DNA of 64,000 nucleotides, taken from positions 28,307 through 92,306 of the forward strand of contig CAZZKJ010000007.1 of assembly GCA_964654695.1 (NCBI GenBank). The letters run 5' to 3'. The notes beneath the pieces were generated by a model that searched no databases, was not told the origin of the DNA, and saw only the letters and a list, made by a program, of their open reading frames with translations. The stretch comes from CAZZKJ01 sp964654695 (GTDB lineage Bacteria; Krumholzibacteriota; Krumholzibacteriia; WVZY01). A program made the position numbers and the translations under genes. Positions 1-9,182 of the stretch are shown in pieces; within the stretch, counting starts at the first letter, position 1, and each line of letters begins with the position of its first letter.

Positions 1-519
1 GCGGTGGTATGTTTGGTCGTTAATGGATCGAAGCCGGGACGAACGGCGTACATTATAAGGAGATTCGACTGGTCGACAACGGCGTTTCTGGCCGGCGTGT
101 TCGTTATAGTCGGAATGCTCGAGAGAACAGGCTTGATTACCGGCCTGGCTGCGTTTATAGGCAGCCATATTGGGAGCAGCCGCCCGATCGCATTTCTCGT
201 AATCGTATGGGGATCGGTTGCGTTCAGCGCTTTCATCGATAACGTGCCTTATATCACCGCCATGATACCAGTGGTGCAGGCGATGGCCCGCAGCATGGGA
301 GGTGGGGAGGAACTGCTTGTTTTCGGCCTTCTCATAGGAGCCTGCCTGGGCGGTAATATTACACCGGTAGGTGCGAGCGCGAACGTGGTGTCGGTTGGTA
401 TCTTGAGAAAGCAGGGTTATCCGGTTTCATTCGGAAAGTTCGTTAAAGTGGGGCTGCCGTTTACCATCGCCGCTACCCTGGCCGGATCGGCCGTTATCTA
501 TCTCGTTTGGGGGGCATAG
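1..519 (+). CDS. ArsB/NhaD-type ion permease, C-terminal part (5' truncated)
   Basis: About 172 codons are open from the window edge to a TAG stop. The protein is strongly hydrophobic, with roughly five membrane segments. It carries a central DWSTTAFLAGVF segment and the FIDNVPYITAMIPV segment, which resemble the repeated half-sites of the ArsB/CitM/NhaD ion-transporter superfamily (family knowledge). Such proteins are inner-membrane exchangers or oxyanion pumps of about 430 residues, so more than half lies upstream of the window. The substrate (Na+/H+, arsenite or dicarboxylate) cannot be told from this part. The next gene starts 69 bases downstream on the same strand and is unrelated in function. 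Confidence 0.75.
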   Translation, partial: AVVCLVVNGSKPGRTAYIIRRFDWSTTAFLAGVFVIVGMLERTGLITGLAAFIGSHIGSSRPIAFLVIVWGSVAFSAFIDNVPYITAMIPVVQAMARSMGGGEELLVFGLLIGACLGGNITPVGASANVVSVGILRKQGYPVSFGKFVKVGLPFTIAATLAGSAVIYLVWGA

Positions 520-588
520 GCCAAACCTTTTGACTTTCAAGCGTTTTTGGCATATTCTTATCCGGATCTGTTTGAGAAAGGATAATTC

Positions 589-1539
589 ATGCGTGTTCTT
601 ATAACCGGGATAACCGGTTTTGCCGGCAGCCACCTGGCCGACTACTGTTTGGAAATGGGAGGGGTGGATGTCTATGGGATCATAAGGTGGCGAAGCAGAA
701 CTGAAAATATCGAGCACATGCGGAACAGGATAGAGCTGTTGGAATGCGATCTGAGAGACGCCGGGTCCACGAGGGACGTGATAGAAAAGGTGAAACCGGA
801 TTATATATTTCATCTTGCCGCCCAGAGTTTTGTTCCTACCAGCTGGAATGCTCCTTCAGAGAGCCTGATGACAAATGTGATCGGAGAGCTAAATATTTTT
901 GAAGCAGTTAGAAAAATAAAGCTGGACTGCCGCATTCAACTCGCCTGCTCCAGCGAGGAATACGGGCTGGTGCAAGAGAATGAACTTCCGATTAACGAAG
1001 ACAACCAGCTGCGGCCCTTAAGCCCTTACGGCGTAAGCAAGGTAGGACAGGATCTTCTGGGGTACCAGTACTACATGAGTTATAAAATGGATATAGTCAG
1101 AACCAGGGGGTTCAATCATACCGGCCCCAGAAGGGCGCCGGTTTTCGTGTGTTCGGATTTTGCCCGGCAGATAACTGAGATCGAAAAAGGTCTGAAAGAA
1201 CCTGTGATCAGAGTCGGAAATCTGGACTCCAGGAGGGATTTTACCGACGTCAGGGATATGGTGAAGGCATACTTCCTAGCTCTGGAAAGAGGTAAAAGCG
1301 GTTCGGTTTATAATATATGCTCGGAAAAAAGCTGGAGCATGAAGGAAGTTCTGGATATGCTGCTGTCTTTGACGGAAGCGGATATAAGAATAGAACAGGA
1401 CAAGGACAGGCTTCGTCCTTCGGACGTTCCGCTTCTTCTGGGGGACTGCTCTCGTTTCAAAAAAGACACCGGCTGGCGTCCCCTCATACCTTTCGAACAA
1501 ACCCTTGAAGATATAATGGCATACTGGAGATCAAGGTAG
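589..1539 (+). CDS. NAD-dependent sugar epimerase/reductase, Rmd-like (copy 1)
   Basis: A 316-residue short-chain dehydrogenase (extended SDR). The Rossmann glycine motif GITGFAG is at residues 7-13, SSEEYG at 121-126, and the catalytic Tyr147-x3-Lys151 pair lies in SPYGVSK. The SSEEYG and FNHTGPR signatures are closer to GDP-4-keto-6-deoxy-D-mannose reductase (Rmd) than to the 4,6-dehydratase Gmd, which usually has SSSELYG. The likely role is making a GDP-deoxyhexose for surface polysaccharide. ATG 589 follows an AAAGGA ribosome-binding site. The next gene is a paralogue starting 9 bases after the stop, so this is the first gene of a polysaccharide operon. Gmd activity cannot be excluded. 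Confidence 0.82.
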   Translation: MRVLITGITGFAGSHLADYCLEMGGVDVYGIIRWRSRTENIEHMRNRIELLECDLRDAGSTRDVIEKVKPDYIFHLAAQSFVPTSWNAPSESLMTNVIGELNIFEAVRKIKLDCRIQLACSSEEYGLVQENELPINEDNQLRPLSPYGVSKVGQDLLGYQYYMSYKMDIVRTRGFNHTGPRRAPVFVCSDFARQITEIEKGLKEPVIRVGNLDSRRDFTDVRDMVKAYFLALERGKSGSVYNICSEKSWSMKEVLDMLLSLTEADIRIEQDKDRLRPSDVPLLLGDCSRFKKDTGWRPLIPFEQTLEDIMAYWRSR

Positions 1540-1548
1540 GAACGGCTC

Positions 1549-2538
1549 TTGGAACGAGTGTTGGTTACTGGAAGTTCTGGATTCGTCGGCCAAACCCTGG
1601 TTCCGATGCTGCTTGAAGAGGGTTTCGAAGTTTGGGGAGCCGACCGGTCCAGCGGCGGAGAAACCTTTCCCGGAAAGAAATTTCTCGAGTTCGATCTGTC
1701 CGATACCGAAGACATCGACAGCCTGTTGGCCGAAGCCGCTCCGGATTTTATAGTCCACCTGGCGGCGCTTTCAAGCGCGGGAAGGTCTTTTGAAGAGCCT
1801 TCAAAAACTATTGAAGCCAACATGCTTCCGGCGTTGCGCCTGTTGGAGGTGCTTCGCAAAAAAGGGATGAAGTGCAGGCTGCTTGCAATAGGCTCCGCCG
1901 ATGAATACGGGCCTGTAAACGGAGCCGATCTGCCGATCTCGGAGGATGTTGATCCCAATCCGGTTAATCCGTACGCGCTTAGCAAACTGCTGCAGGAAAA
2001 ATGCTGCCTTTTGTACGCGGCCCTTTATCATGTTGACGTAGTATTAACCAGGAGCTTTAATCACACCGGGCCGGGGCAGACCGATACTTTTGTTCTTCCG
2101 AGTTTTGCAAGACAAGTTGTCGAGATAAAAAGGGGATGGAGAGAGCCGGTTATTTCTACCGGAGATTCGGAAGTGTGCAGGGATTTTCTCGATGTCCGCG
2201 ATGCCGCCGCTGCGTACATGGCGCTTCTTCGCAGAGGTGCAAGCGGCAGGATTTATAATGTCTGCTCCGGCAGATCTTATAAACTGAAGGATCTTCTCAA
2301 CCGGCTTTGCAAAATCGCAGGAGTAAACCCCGCGATTAAAACGGCCGCCGGCAAACTTCGCCCATCGGAAACGCGGCAGCTGGTCGGCAGCAACTCCAGA
2401 ATTCAGCAGGACACCGGATGGTGTCCGCGGTTTGATATCGATAAAACCCTGCGTAGCTTGGTCGAATTTTGGGAGAAAGAATTGAAAAAGATGGATAACA
2501 AAACATCCAATAAGCTTGTTGGGGGTAATGATGAGTAG
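1549..2538 (+). CDS. NAD-dependent sugar epimerase/reductase, Rmd-like (copy 2)
   Basis: A 329-residue extended SDR, paralogous to the gene just upstream. It has GSSGFVG at residues 8-14, SADEYG at 116-121, Tyr142-x3-Lys146 in NPYALSK, and FNHTGPGQ. Both copies share the Rmd-type layout, including the CRDFLDVRDA region. It starts at TTG 1549, which matches the glycine motif position and follows AGGAACGG. Likely function: reduction or epimerisation of a nucleotide-activated 4-keto sugar. The C-terminal tail overlaps the start of the UDP-glucose dehydrogenase gene, so translation is probably coupled. Having two adjacent Rmd-like enzymes suggests two steps on one sugar or two different products; this is inference. 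Confidence 0.8.
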   Translation: MERVLVTGSSGFVGQTLVPMLLEEGFEVWGADRSSGGETFPGKKFLEFDLSDTEDIDSLLAEAAPDFIVHLAALSSAGRSFEEPSKTIEANMLPALRLLEVLRKKGMKCRLLAIGSADEYGPVNGADLPISEDVDPNPVNPYALSKLLQEKCCLLYAALYHVDVVLTRSFNHTGPGQTDTFVLPSFARQVVEIKRGWREPVISTGDSEVCRDFLDVRDAAAAYMALLRRGASGRIYNVCSGRSYKLKDLLNRLCKIAGVNPAIKTAAGKLRPSETRQLVGSNSRIQQDTGWCPRFDIDKTLRSLVEFWEKELKKMDNKTSNKLVGGNDE

Positions 2539-3865
2539 AATCTGCATGATAGGCACCGGGTATGTCGGACTGGTTTCAGGAGCCTGCCTGGCTGATTTCG
2601 GCAATGATGTGTTTTGCGTTGATATCGATGAGAAAAGAATAGAATCGTTGAAGAAAGGGGATATCCCGATTTATGAACCCGGGTTGTCTCATCTGGTCGA
2701 TCGGAACTCGAAAGCGCAGAGACTGCGCTTTTCCACCGATCTGAAAGAGGCGGTTAAGGGTTCGGAAGTGGTTTTCATCGCGGTGGGTACGCCTCCAAAA
2801 GGGGATGGCAGCACGGATCTGACGCAGATTTTCGATGCGTCCGAGCAGCTGGCGTCCTGTCTAGATGGTTACAAAGTCATAGTACAGAAAAGCACAGTAC
2901 CGGTAGGTGTGACCAGGGAAGTTTCCGGCAGAATACAGCGGTCCGCTCCGGCCGGAACTTCTTTCGATATAGTATCCAACCCGGAATTTCTCAGGGAAGG
3001 ATCGGCGATCGAGGATTTCATGAGACCCAACCGGGTCGTTATAGGGGTTGAAGCCTCCCGTGCAGAAGAAATTATGAAGAAGATATACCGCCCGCTCTAC
3101 TTGATAGAGACACCCATCGTTTTCACTAATCTTGAAACTGCGGAATTGATCAAGTACGCGAGCAATGCATTTTTAGCCGCCAAGATTTCTTTTATCAATG
3201 AAATATCCGCTATTTGCGATCTGGTGGGGGCGAACGTCGATGATGTTTCCAAGGGGATGGGGCTCGATAAAAGAATCGGCTCCAAATTTTTGCATGCAGG
3301 ATTGGGATACGGTGGATCATGCCTTCCCAAGGATGTGGCATCTCTGATTCATGTCGCCCGCCGGAACGATTACAAGGCCTTAATGATTGAAGCGGCTCAT
3401 GAGGTAAACAAGCGCATTGTCGACAGGGCATTGAACAAACTGTTGAGCGAGGTTCATTCTCTGGAAGATAAAACCATAGGTATCCTGGGACTATCGTTCA
3501 AACCCAATACCGACGACATCCGCGAAGCTCCTTCGATAAAAATTATAAGCTTGCTGGAGGAAATGAGGGCCAAAATCAAGGTATTCGATCCGGTTGCTAT
3601 GGAAAATTTTAAGAAACAGACTTCTTACGAAGTCGAGTTCGCCAAAAACCCTTATGATGCGGCCGAGGACTGCCACGCTGTAATGCTACTGACCGAGTGG
3701 AACGAATTCAGAGAGCTTGATTTGGAAAGAATAAAAAATTTGATGATTGACCCTGTTTTTATTGACTGCAGAAATGTATACGGTCCCGGTCTTATGAAAG
3801 AGTCCGGGTTCCGCTACCGGTCTTTCGGCCGTGGGGCTGGAGAATCCAAGGAGACTGCGAGATGA
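2531..3865 (+). CDS. ugd: UDP-glucose 6-dehydrogenase
   Basis: A 444-residue enzyme that oxidises UDP-glucose to UDP-glucuronate with two NAD+. It has N-terminal GTGYVGL for NAD binding, NPEFLREGSAIEDF, the central helix KYASNAFLAAKISF, and the catalytic cysteine Cys264 in GGSCLPKD. Three ATG/TTG codons lie at 2516, 2528 and 2531. I prefer ATG 2531 because the GGGGG run at 2520-2525 is then about 6 bases away and the protein begins right before the Rossmann strand. It overlaps the previous gene by 8 bases and the next by 4 (ATGA). Part of the surface-polysaccharide operon; it could equally serve another sugar nucleotide of the UDP-Glc/UDP-ManNAc dehydrogenase family. Confidence 0.92.
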   Translation: MSRICMIGTGYVGLVSGACLADFGNDVFCVDIDEKRIESLKKGDIPIYEPGLSHLVDRNSKAQRLRFSTDLKEAVKGSEVVFIAVGTPPKGDGSTDLTQIFDASEQLASCLDGYKVIVQKSTVPVGVTREVSGRIQRSAPAGTSFDIVSNPEFLREGSAIEDFMRPNRVVIGVEASRAEEIMKKIYRPLYLIETPIVFTNLETAELIKYASNAFLAAKISFINEISAICDLVGANVDDVSKGMGLDKRIGSKFLHAGLGYGGSCLPKDVASLIHVARRNDYKALMIEAAHEVNKRIVDRALNKLLSEVHSLEDKTIGILGLSFKPNTDDIREAPSIKIISLLEEMRAKIKVFDPVAMENFKKQTSYEVEFAKNPYDAAEDCHAVMLLTEWNEFRELDLERIKNLMIDPVFIDCRNVYGPGLMKESGFRYRSFGRGAGESKETAR

Positions 3866-4317
3866 TCGAAGGAGTGATCGTAAAAAAACTCAAGGTAATA
3901 CCTGATGAAAGAGGTTTCTTGATGGAAATGCTTCGTTGTGACGACGAATTTTTCCAGAAATTCGGCCAGGTATACCTTACTGTTGCTTACCCTGGTGTAG
4001 TGAAGGGATGGCATTATCACAAGAAGCAGACCGATCATTTCGTGGCTGTATCGGGAATGCTCAAGGTAGTTCTTTATGACATGCGCGATAGCTCCGGTAC
4101 AAAGGGAGAAATCAATGAATTCTTTCTTGGAGAGCGCAATCCAATTCTCCTCGTGATACCTCCTGTTGTGTGCCACGGAATAAAAGGAGTGGGAACCGAA
4201 CCCGGATATCTTATCAACTGTCCGACCGAACCCTATGATTACAAGAACCCCGATGAATATCGAATCGACCCGCACGGCAGTGATATCCCTTATGATTGGT
4301 CCAGGAAAGACGGATAG
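3862..4317 (+). CDS. RmlC-like sugar epimerase (cupin)
   Basis: A 151-residue cupin that resembles dTDP-4-dehydrorhamnose 3,5-epimerase but is shorter than typical RmlC (about 180). The family motif around the substrate-binding His appears as VKGWHYHKKQ, followed by the cupin strand SGMLKVVLYDMR and the second-half motif IPPVVCHGIKG. RmlC usually has RGLHYQ, so the pocket differs and the exact substrate is uncertain. It starts with an ATGA overlap with ugd. Sitting directly before rmlB, it likely acts on a 4-keto-6-deoxy sugar nucleotide made by that enzyme. Sugar 3,4-ketoisomerase or 3-epimerase activity are alternatives. Confidence 0.72.
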   Translation: MIEGVIVKKLKVIPDERGFLMEMLRCDDEFFQKFGQVYLTVAYPGVVKGWHYHKKQTDHFVAVSGMLKVVLYDMRDSSGTKGEINEFFLGERNPILLVIPPVVCHGIKGVGTEPGYLINCPTEPYDYKNPDEYRIDPHGSDIPYDWSRKDG

Positions 4318-4388
4318 TATCCTTTGAGGCTTCACACCGGAAACAGAGCCCGGTCGAAGTTTTAAATCGGCCGTTATTGGAGGATCAA

Positions 4389-5426
4389 GTGGGTTTCTTT
4401 AAAGAAATACTGGTAACCGGCGGAGCCGGATTCATCGGCTCCAATTTCGTTCGGCATATTTTCTGCGGCCATCCCGGCTGCCGGATTACAGTTCTGGATG
4501 CCCTGACCTATGCCGGCAACCTGGAAAACCTGGAGGGCATACTGAACCAGGAGAGGGTGCGGTTCATAAAGGGGTCCATATGCGATCCCAAAGCCGTAAA
4601 AGAAGCGATGAAGAATTCCCAAGCGGTTTTCAATTTTGCTGCGGAAACCCATGTAGACCGATCCATCCGGGAAGCAGGTTCATTTATAGACACTGATGTA
4701 ATGGGTACTTATACACTGCTCAAGGAAGCGCTTGAATTCGGAGTAAAGAAATTCATCCAAGTATCCACTGATGAGGTTTACGGAAGCGCAGGGGAAAGCC
4801 GGTTCGACGAAAAATCGCCGCTCAAGCCCGGAAATCCCTATTCGGCCAGCAAATGCGGCGGGGACCTGATGTGCCTGGCTTTCTTCAACACTTATGGGCT
4901 GCCGGTCCTGGTAACCAGGAGTTCCAACAACTTCGGAGCCTATCAGCATGTAGAAAAGTTTATTCCTCTTTTCATCACCAACGCTATCGAGGGACACGAT
5001 CTCCCCGTGTACGGCGATGGCAAGCATGAACGCGACTGGTTATATGTTGAAGACAACTGCAGCGCCATCGAGACCGTTTCTGTCAAAGGGAGGCCGGGGG
5101 AAATATACAACATAGCCTGTTCAAGAAGCAGGCCCAACCTGGAAGTTGCAGAATCCATCCTGGAGTTCGTAGGCGAATCCAAATCCAGAATAATCTTTAT
5201 TGAGGATAGAAAAGGGCACGACCGCATTTATGCGTTGAACCCGGCAAAAATCGAAAAGCTGGGGTGGAAAGCAAGAAAAGATTTCCGCGAGGCCCTGCGC
5301 GAAACCGTTCAATGGTATCAGCAGAACCGGCATTGGTGGGAAAGGGTCAAATCGGGGGCTTTCAAAGAATATTACGAAAAACATTATAAAGAAAAGCTCG
5401 AGAAAGGCAAAAAGCATGAGCGTTAA
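4389..5426 (+). CDS. rfbB: dTDP-glucose 4,6-dehydratase
   Basis: A 345-residue extended SDR. It has GGAGFIGSN for NAD binding, the catalytic Thr127-Asp128-Glu129 triplet in VSTDEVYGS, Tyr151-x3-Lys155 in NPYSASK, and HERDWLYVEDN. Known family reaction: dTDP-glucose to dTDP-4-keto-6-deoxyglucose, the entry to rhamnose and other 6-deoxy sugars. The reading frame is open upstream to 4296, but GTG 4389 is preceded by GGAGG at 4379-4383 with 5-base spacing and places the glycine motif near the N terminus, so I use it. It overlaps the next gene by 11 bases. A UDP-GlcNAc 4,6-dehydratase is less likely because the TDE motif is intact. Confidence 0.88.
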   Translation: MGFFKEILVTGGAGFIGSNFVRHIFCGHPGCRITVLDALTYAGNLENLEGILNQERVRFIKGSICDPKAVKEAMKNSQAVFNFAAETHVDRSIREAGSFIDTDVMGTYTLLKEALEFGVKKFIQVSTDEVYGSAGESRFDEKSPLKPGNPYSASKCGGDLMCLAFFNTYGLPVLVTRSSNNFGAYQHVEKFIPLFITNAIEGHDLPVYGDGKHERDWLYVEDNCSAIETVSVKGRPGEIYNIACSRSRPNLEVAESILEFVGESKSRIIFIEDRKGHDRIYALNPAKIEKLGWKARKDFREALRETVQWYQQNRHWWERVKSGAFKEYYEKHYKEKLEKGKKHER

Positions 5427-6507
5427 AATAGCCGCCGTCGTCGGTGCCAGACCGAATTTCATGAAAATAGCCCCTATTTGGAGGGAACTCGGTGCGCGCG
5501 GAAAATTCCAAAAGGTTCTTATTCATACCGGGCAGCATTATGATCATAACATGTCGAAAGTATTTTTTGATGATCTCAAACTGCCCAAACCCGATATCTT
5601 TCTTGGCGTCGGATCCGGGAAGCACGGCGAGCAAACCGGAAAGGTAATGATTGAGTTTGAACAGGCGCTGCTAAAAGAAAAGGCCGACCTCGTGATGGTG
5701 GTTGGTGATGTGAATTCCACGATGGCCTGCAGCCTGGTTGGTGCCAAGCTGTTGATTCCTGTTGCCCACGTCGAAGCCGGTTTGAGGAGTTTCGACCGGT
5801 CCATGCCGGAAGAAATCAACAGAATGGTCACGGATATAGTTGCCAACTTGCTTTTTACAACATGCAGGGATGCCAAGAAAAACCTTCTCGATGAAGGCGT
5901 CGATGAGGAAAAGATCCATTTTGTTGGCAATGTTATGATTGACAGTTTGATGTTTTACAGCCCTATGGCCGGGCGGTCGCCGATTGTGAAGAAGCTTGAT
6001 CTTGAATCCGGGAAATACGGCCTGGTTACACTGCATAGACCGTCTAATGTTGATAACGGCGCGGTTCTAAAGAATATTATAGAAGCTCTTGTAGTTTTGG
6101 GAGCCGAATGTCCTCTGATATTTCCGGTACATCCGCGCACGCGGAAAATGATAAAAAATTCGGGGATTGATATACCGTCCGACAGGTTGAAAATGATAGA
6201 ACCCGCGGGTTACATTGATTTTCTCGAATTGATGAAAAATTCCAGGATCATTCTTACCGATTCGGGAGGAATACAGGAAGAATCCACGGTTTTGGGTATA
6301 CCCTGTCTGACCGTGCGCGAGAATACTGAAAGACCCATCACCGTGGAAATCGGGACCAACGTACTGACCGGCACCGGGGGAGACAGGATCATCAGTGAAG
6401 GGCTTAATGTCCTTAAGAGGGGAATCAGGGAGCATCGAATTCCCGAGCTTTGGGACGGCCGGGCTTCCGCAAGAATCGCGGACGTTTTAGAGAAATTCTT
6501 TTCATGA
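5416..6507 (+). CDS. wecB: UDP-N-acetylglucosamine 2-epimerase (non-hydrolysing)
   Basis: A 363-residue GT-B-fold enzyme converting UDP-GlcNAc to UDP-ManNAc. It shows GARPNFMKIAPI at the N terminus, TGQHYD, HVEAGLRSFDR followed by MPEEINR, VTLHRPSNVD, and the C-terminal nucleotide site DSGGIQEES. The length is normal for WecB/MnaA. ATG 5416 overlaps the end of rfbB by 11 bases, which indicates translational coupling. With ugd nearby, the product could be carried on to ManNAc-type or ManNAc-uronate sugars, although the dehydrogenase here looks more like a UDP-glucose enzyme. Cytoplasmic. Confidence 0.92.
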   Translation: MSVKIAAVVGARPNFMKIAPIWRELGARGKFQKVLIHTGQHYDHNMSKVFFDDLKLPKPDIFLGVGSGKHGEQTGKVMIEFEQALLKEKADLVMVVGDVNSTMACSLVGAKLLIPVAHVEAGLRSFDRSMPEEINRMVTDIVANLLFTTCRDAKKNLLDEGVDEEKIHFVGNVMIDSLMFYSPMAGRSPIVKKLDLESGKYGLVTLHRPSNVDNGAVLKNIIEALVVLGAECPLIFPVHPRTRKMIKNSGIDIPSDRLKMIEPAGYIDFLELMKNSRIILTDSGGIQEESTVLGIPCLTVRENTERPITVEIGTNVLTGTGGDRIISEGLNVLKRGIREHRIPELWDGRASARIADVLEKFFS

Positions 6508-8000
6508 AGAATACGAGCCGCTCCTGGACCTATTTGAACACCGCTCTGGAGAAGAACATTCTTTGGAGTCTGGCGATTACGGTTCTTCCCGCAGCATCTA
6601 GTTTCCTGACATCCTGGATTATAGCGAGGGGCCTGGGCCCTGGAGTCCTGGGTACGGTTTCGTGGGTGATGGCCTTTGCAACGGCTTGCCTCATCATCGC
6701 CAAATTCGGCATAGGCATAGCATCCTCCCGGCTGGCCAGCGAGTACGGTGTTTCATTTCCGGGAAGCCTCAGAGGACTCCTTCGAAGCGGTATCGAGCTT
6801 CGCCTGGTTTTTACGGTTCCAACAGTTATTATCGTTTTTTTATGCTCCTCTGTAATTGCCGGCTTTTTTGGAAATCCTTCACTGTCGGTTCCCATCCGTA
6901 TCGGGTCCGTGGTAATTTTATGCGCGAGTATTTACGAGTTCAAAGAGCATTTCCTCGTTGGATTGAACCGCCTGGCAGTCGTTTATAAAATCCGTGCAGG
7001 TTACCATCTGGTTCGGATTCTTTTCACGATCATTATAGTAGCCGCCGGATGGGGCGCCTCTTATATACTATCCGGGTACTGCGCCGCATGGCTGATGGCG
7101 ATAACAGTGTACCTGATGCTGCTCCTGCGCTTTCTGCCTGAAAGCGATGCCAAAATCACGCCGGGAGCCATAAGAAAACGATTATTCATTCTCAGCCTTC
7201 CCCTCGCCGTAAGTGGTGCTTCGGTCGCGCTTTACTCGCAGATGGATAAATTGATGCTGGGTTATTTCTGCGAAATGGCGGATGTGGGACAGTATTCGAT
7301 AGCCAGAAATATCGTGGAAGTATCGCTTTTTCCGGTTTTTGCGGTAGTCATGGCCCTGCGCCCCGCCCTGGCATCCCGTTTCTCCGCCGGAAAGCTCGAT
7401 GATTGCGTGAAAATCATCCAAAAGGCAGCTTTCATGTCGCTGGTGTCCGGCGTGTTTTTCACCACCGTATTCGTAATGTTCTCGAAGCCTCTTATAGTCT
7501 TTGTTTTTTCGGAGCGGTTCGAGGAAGCCGGAATGCTGATGTTGATTTTTGCTTGGGTCATAGGCATGAGATCGCTGGGATCTGTTATCCTGCCTGCCCT
7601 CATAGCTGCCGAGAAAACAAAGGCTTACGCTTATCTGACCGTTTTTTCCGCTGTTATTAATTTTGTACTCAATATTATCCTCATCCGTGAATTCAAAACC
7701 AAAGGAGCGGTTGTAGCGACCGCCGCATCATATGCGTTTTTGCTGATTATAGGATTGCTTCTCGTTATCAGGACTTTTAATATTAAACTGACTCTGAGCA
7801 TGCTAGTTAGGTCGTTTAAAGTGACGGCGGCCGGCATCGTGAGCGCTGTCATCCTGCGTTTTACGATCCCACACGCAGTTCCCAAGGCATCAGTCTTGCT
7901 GTGGATCGGGGTGCTGGCGTTTGTATATGCGGCCTTGCTTTTGGCGTTTCGAGCGGTAAAATTGAAGGACCTCAAATCTCTAAAAACCTTTAACGATTAA
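6504..8000 (+). CDS. Wzx-type oligosaccharide flippase
   Basis: A 498-residue polytopic membrane protein with about 12-14 hydrophobic segments, of the MATE/MOP superfamily polysaccharide transporter type. The N terminus has the usual ITVLPAASSFLTSWIIARGLGP pattern and the middle has YSQMDKLMLGYFCEMADVGQYSIA, a common motif of Wzx/RfbX proteins. It would flip lipid-linked O-units across the inner membrane. ATG 6504 overlaps the wecB stop (ATGA), so I prefer it over the upstream in-frame codon at 6450. No Wzy polymerase or ligase is present in the window. Confidence 0.82.
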   Translation: MKNTSRSWTYLNTALEKNILWSLAITVLPAASSFLTSWIIARGLGPGVLGTVSWVMAFATACLIIAKFGIGIASSRLASEYGVSFPGSLRGLLRSGIELRLVFTVPTVIIVFLCSSVIAGFFGNPSLSVPIRIGSVVILCASIYEFKEHFLVGLNRLAVVYKIRAGYHLVRILFTIIIVAAGWGASYILSGYCAAWLMAITVYLMLLLRFLPESDAKITPGAIRKRLFILSLPLAVSGASVALYSQMDKLMLGYFCEMADVGQYSIARNIVEVSLFPVFAVVMALRPALASRFSAGKLDDCVKIIQKAAFMSLVSGVFFTTVFVMFSKPLIVFVFSERFEEAGMLMLIFAWVIGMRSLGSVILPALIAAEKTKAYAYLTVFSAVINFVLNIILIREFKTKGAVVATAASYAFLLIIGLLLVIRTFNIKLTLSMLVRSFKVTAAGIVSAVILRFTIPHAVPKASVLLWIGVLAFVYAALLLAFRAVKLKDLKSLKTFND

Positions 8001-8019
8001 TAATTAGGGGTTTTCTGGC

Positions 8020-8049
8020 TTGACAGGCCCCGTTTCCGGCGGATAAAGT
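8020..8049 (+). promoter_or_regulatory. Sigma-70-type promoter for the WecA-like gene
   Basis: TTGACA at 8020-8025 and TAAAGT at 8044-8049 are separated by 18 bases. A ribosome-binding site AAGGAG lies at 8061-8066, and the gene starts at TTG 8075. The -10 box and its flank (TAAAGTGCT) are the same as at the HU promoter at 24089-24118. Confidence 0.6.
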
Positions 8050-8074
8050 GCTTGTCTAGGAAGGAGAGAGCAGT

Positions 8075-9157
8075 TTGTCATTGGCCGATTATATATTTCC
8101 CTTATTGACGTCATATTTCATTGTCCTGATTACGGTTTCGCTCATACGCAAATATGCGCTGCGATGGAAGCTGGGCAATAAGCCCAACGGCAGGAAGATA
8201 CACGCGAGCTCGATTCCTCATTTGGGGGGAATAGGTATCACTTTTGCCGTCCTGGGGTCGGTTTTGTTGTATCGCGGTGCGTTTAGCGGTTTGCAGGTTT
8301 CCATCGGCAAGTTGCTGCCCGGAATGAGCTTGATAATCGTCCTGGGCTTGTTCGATGATGTGAAAAATCTCAAAGCCCTGCACAAGCTTGTCATACAATT
8401 GCTTGCGGCTGTGCTCCTGGTTCTTGCAGGCGTTCATTTGTCCGCGGGCCCGATACTGGGAGGGGCGGCGCCGGTTTTAACATTTATCATTTCAATTTTT
8501 TTCATAACCGGCGTGGCCAATTCAATGAACCTCATAGATGGACACGATGGATTGGCTTCCGGGATATGCATGATTTCTGCATCGGCCCTGGCGGTGCTTG
8601 CGGCACTGAGCGGTGCAGACGGCACCCTGATTTTATCTCTTGTCCTCGCGAGCTCCTGTTTGTCCTTTCTCATGTTCAACTTTCCCCCGGGCAGAATCTT
8701 TATGGGCGATACCGGCAGCATGTTTCTCGGAATCATGTTGGCGGTGATTACCTGCTCGATAAGCGCCGACTGGTCATCGCCGCATTGGCTGGCGGCCGTT
8801 GTTTTTATTCTCGGAGTGCCTGCTTTAGATACCAGCTTGGCTATTTGCAGAAGAATTGTTATGCGTGTCCCTATCTTCAAAGCCGACTGCCTTCATGTTC
8901 ATCATGTGCTTGTTTCGGGCGGATACTCGGACAGACAGACGCTTTTGATTCTTTATGCCCTGCAAATAGTAATGAGCGTGCTTGGAATTCTTGTCATGTT
9001 GGGCTTTCTGTTCTCGTTAATTCTTGGGGTTTCTTTATTTCTGTTTGCTTTCGTGTTTTTTCTGAAACTGATGATTTCTTCAAAACGTTCCACCGGGACT
9101 ATGACCGCAGGTATTGCCCGCAAGCCTTTCCCGGCGCTGGATAAAATCGCCAAGTAA
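8075..9157 (+). CDS. Polyprenyl-phosphate GlcNAc-1-phosphate transferase, WecA/TagO family
   Basis: A 360-residue integral membrane enzyme of the MraY/WecA family, with about 10-11 hydrophobic segments. It has the aspartate-rich loop FDDVKNL, NLIDGHDGLASG, FMGDTGSMFLG, and the histidine motif HVHHVLVSGG of the WecA/TagO/Rv1302 branch. Known reaction: transfer of a sugar 1-phosphate from a UDP-sugar to undecaprenyl phosphate, the first lipid-linked step of O-antigen or related glycans. TTG 8075 follows AAGGAG by 8 bases. It has its own promoter (8020-8049), so it can be expressed apart from the upstream polysaccharide genes while serving the same pathway. Confidence 0.88.
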   Translation: MSLADYIFPLLTSYFIVLITVSLIRKYALRWKLGNKPNGRKIHASSIPHLGGIGITFAVLGSVLLYRGAFSGLQVSIGKLLPGMSLIIVLGLFDDVKNLKALHKLVIQLLAAVLLVLAGVHLSAGPILGGAAPVLTFIISIFFITGVANSMNLIDGHDGLASGICMISASALAVLAALSGADGTLILSLVLASSCLSFLMFNFPPGRIFMGDTGSMFLGIMLAVITCSISADWSSPHWLAAVVFILGVPALDTSLAICRRIVMRVPIFKADCLHVHHVLVSGGYSDRQTLLILYALQIVMSVLGILVMLGFLFSLILGVSLFLFAFVFFLKLMISSKRSTGTMTAGIARKPFPALDKIAK

Positions 9158-9182
9158 TCCCAGGTCTATCCTTCCTTAATAA

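Noticed and set aside
1308..1985. A 225-codon minus-strand frame across the two Rmd-like genes
   Set aside because: It is Ser/Arg-rich and overlaps two conserved genes; it is a shadow frame.
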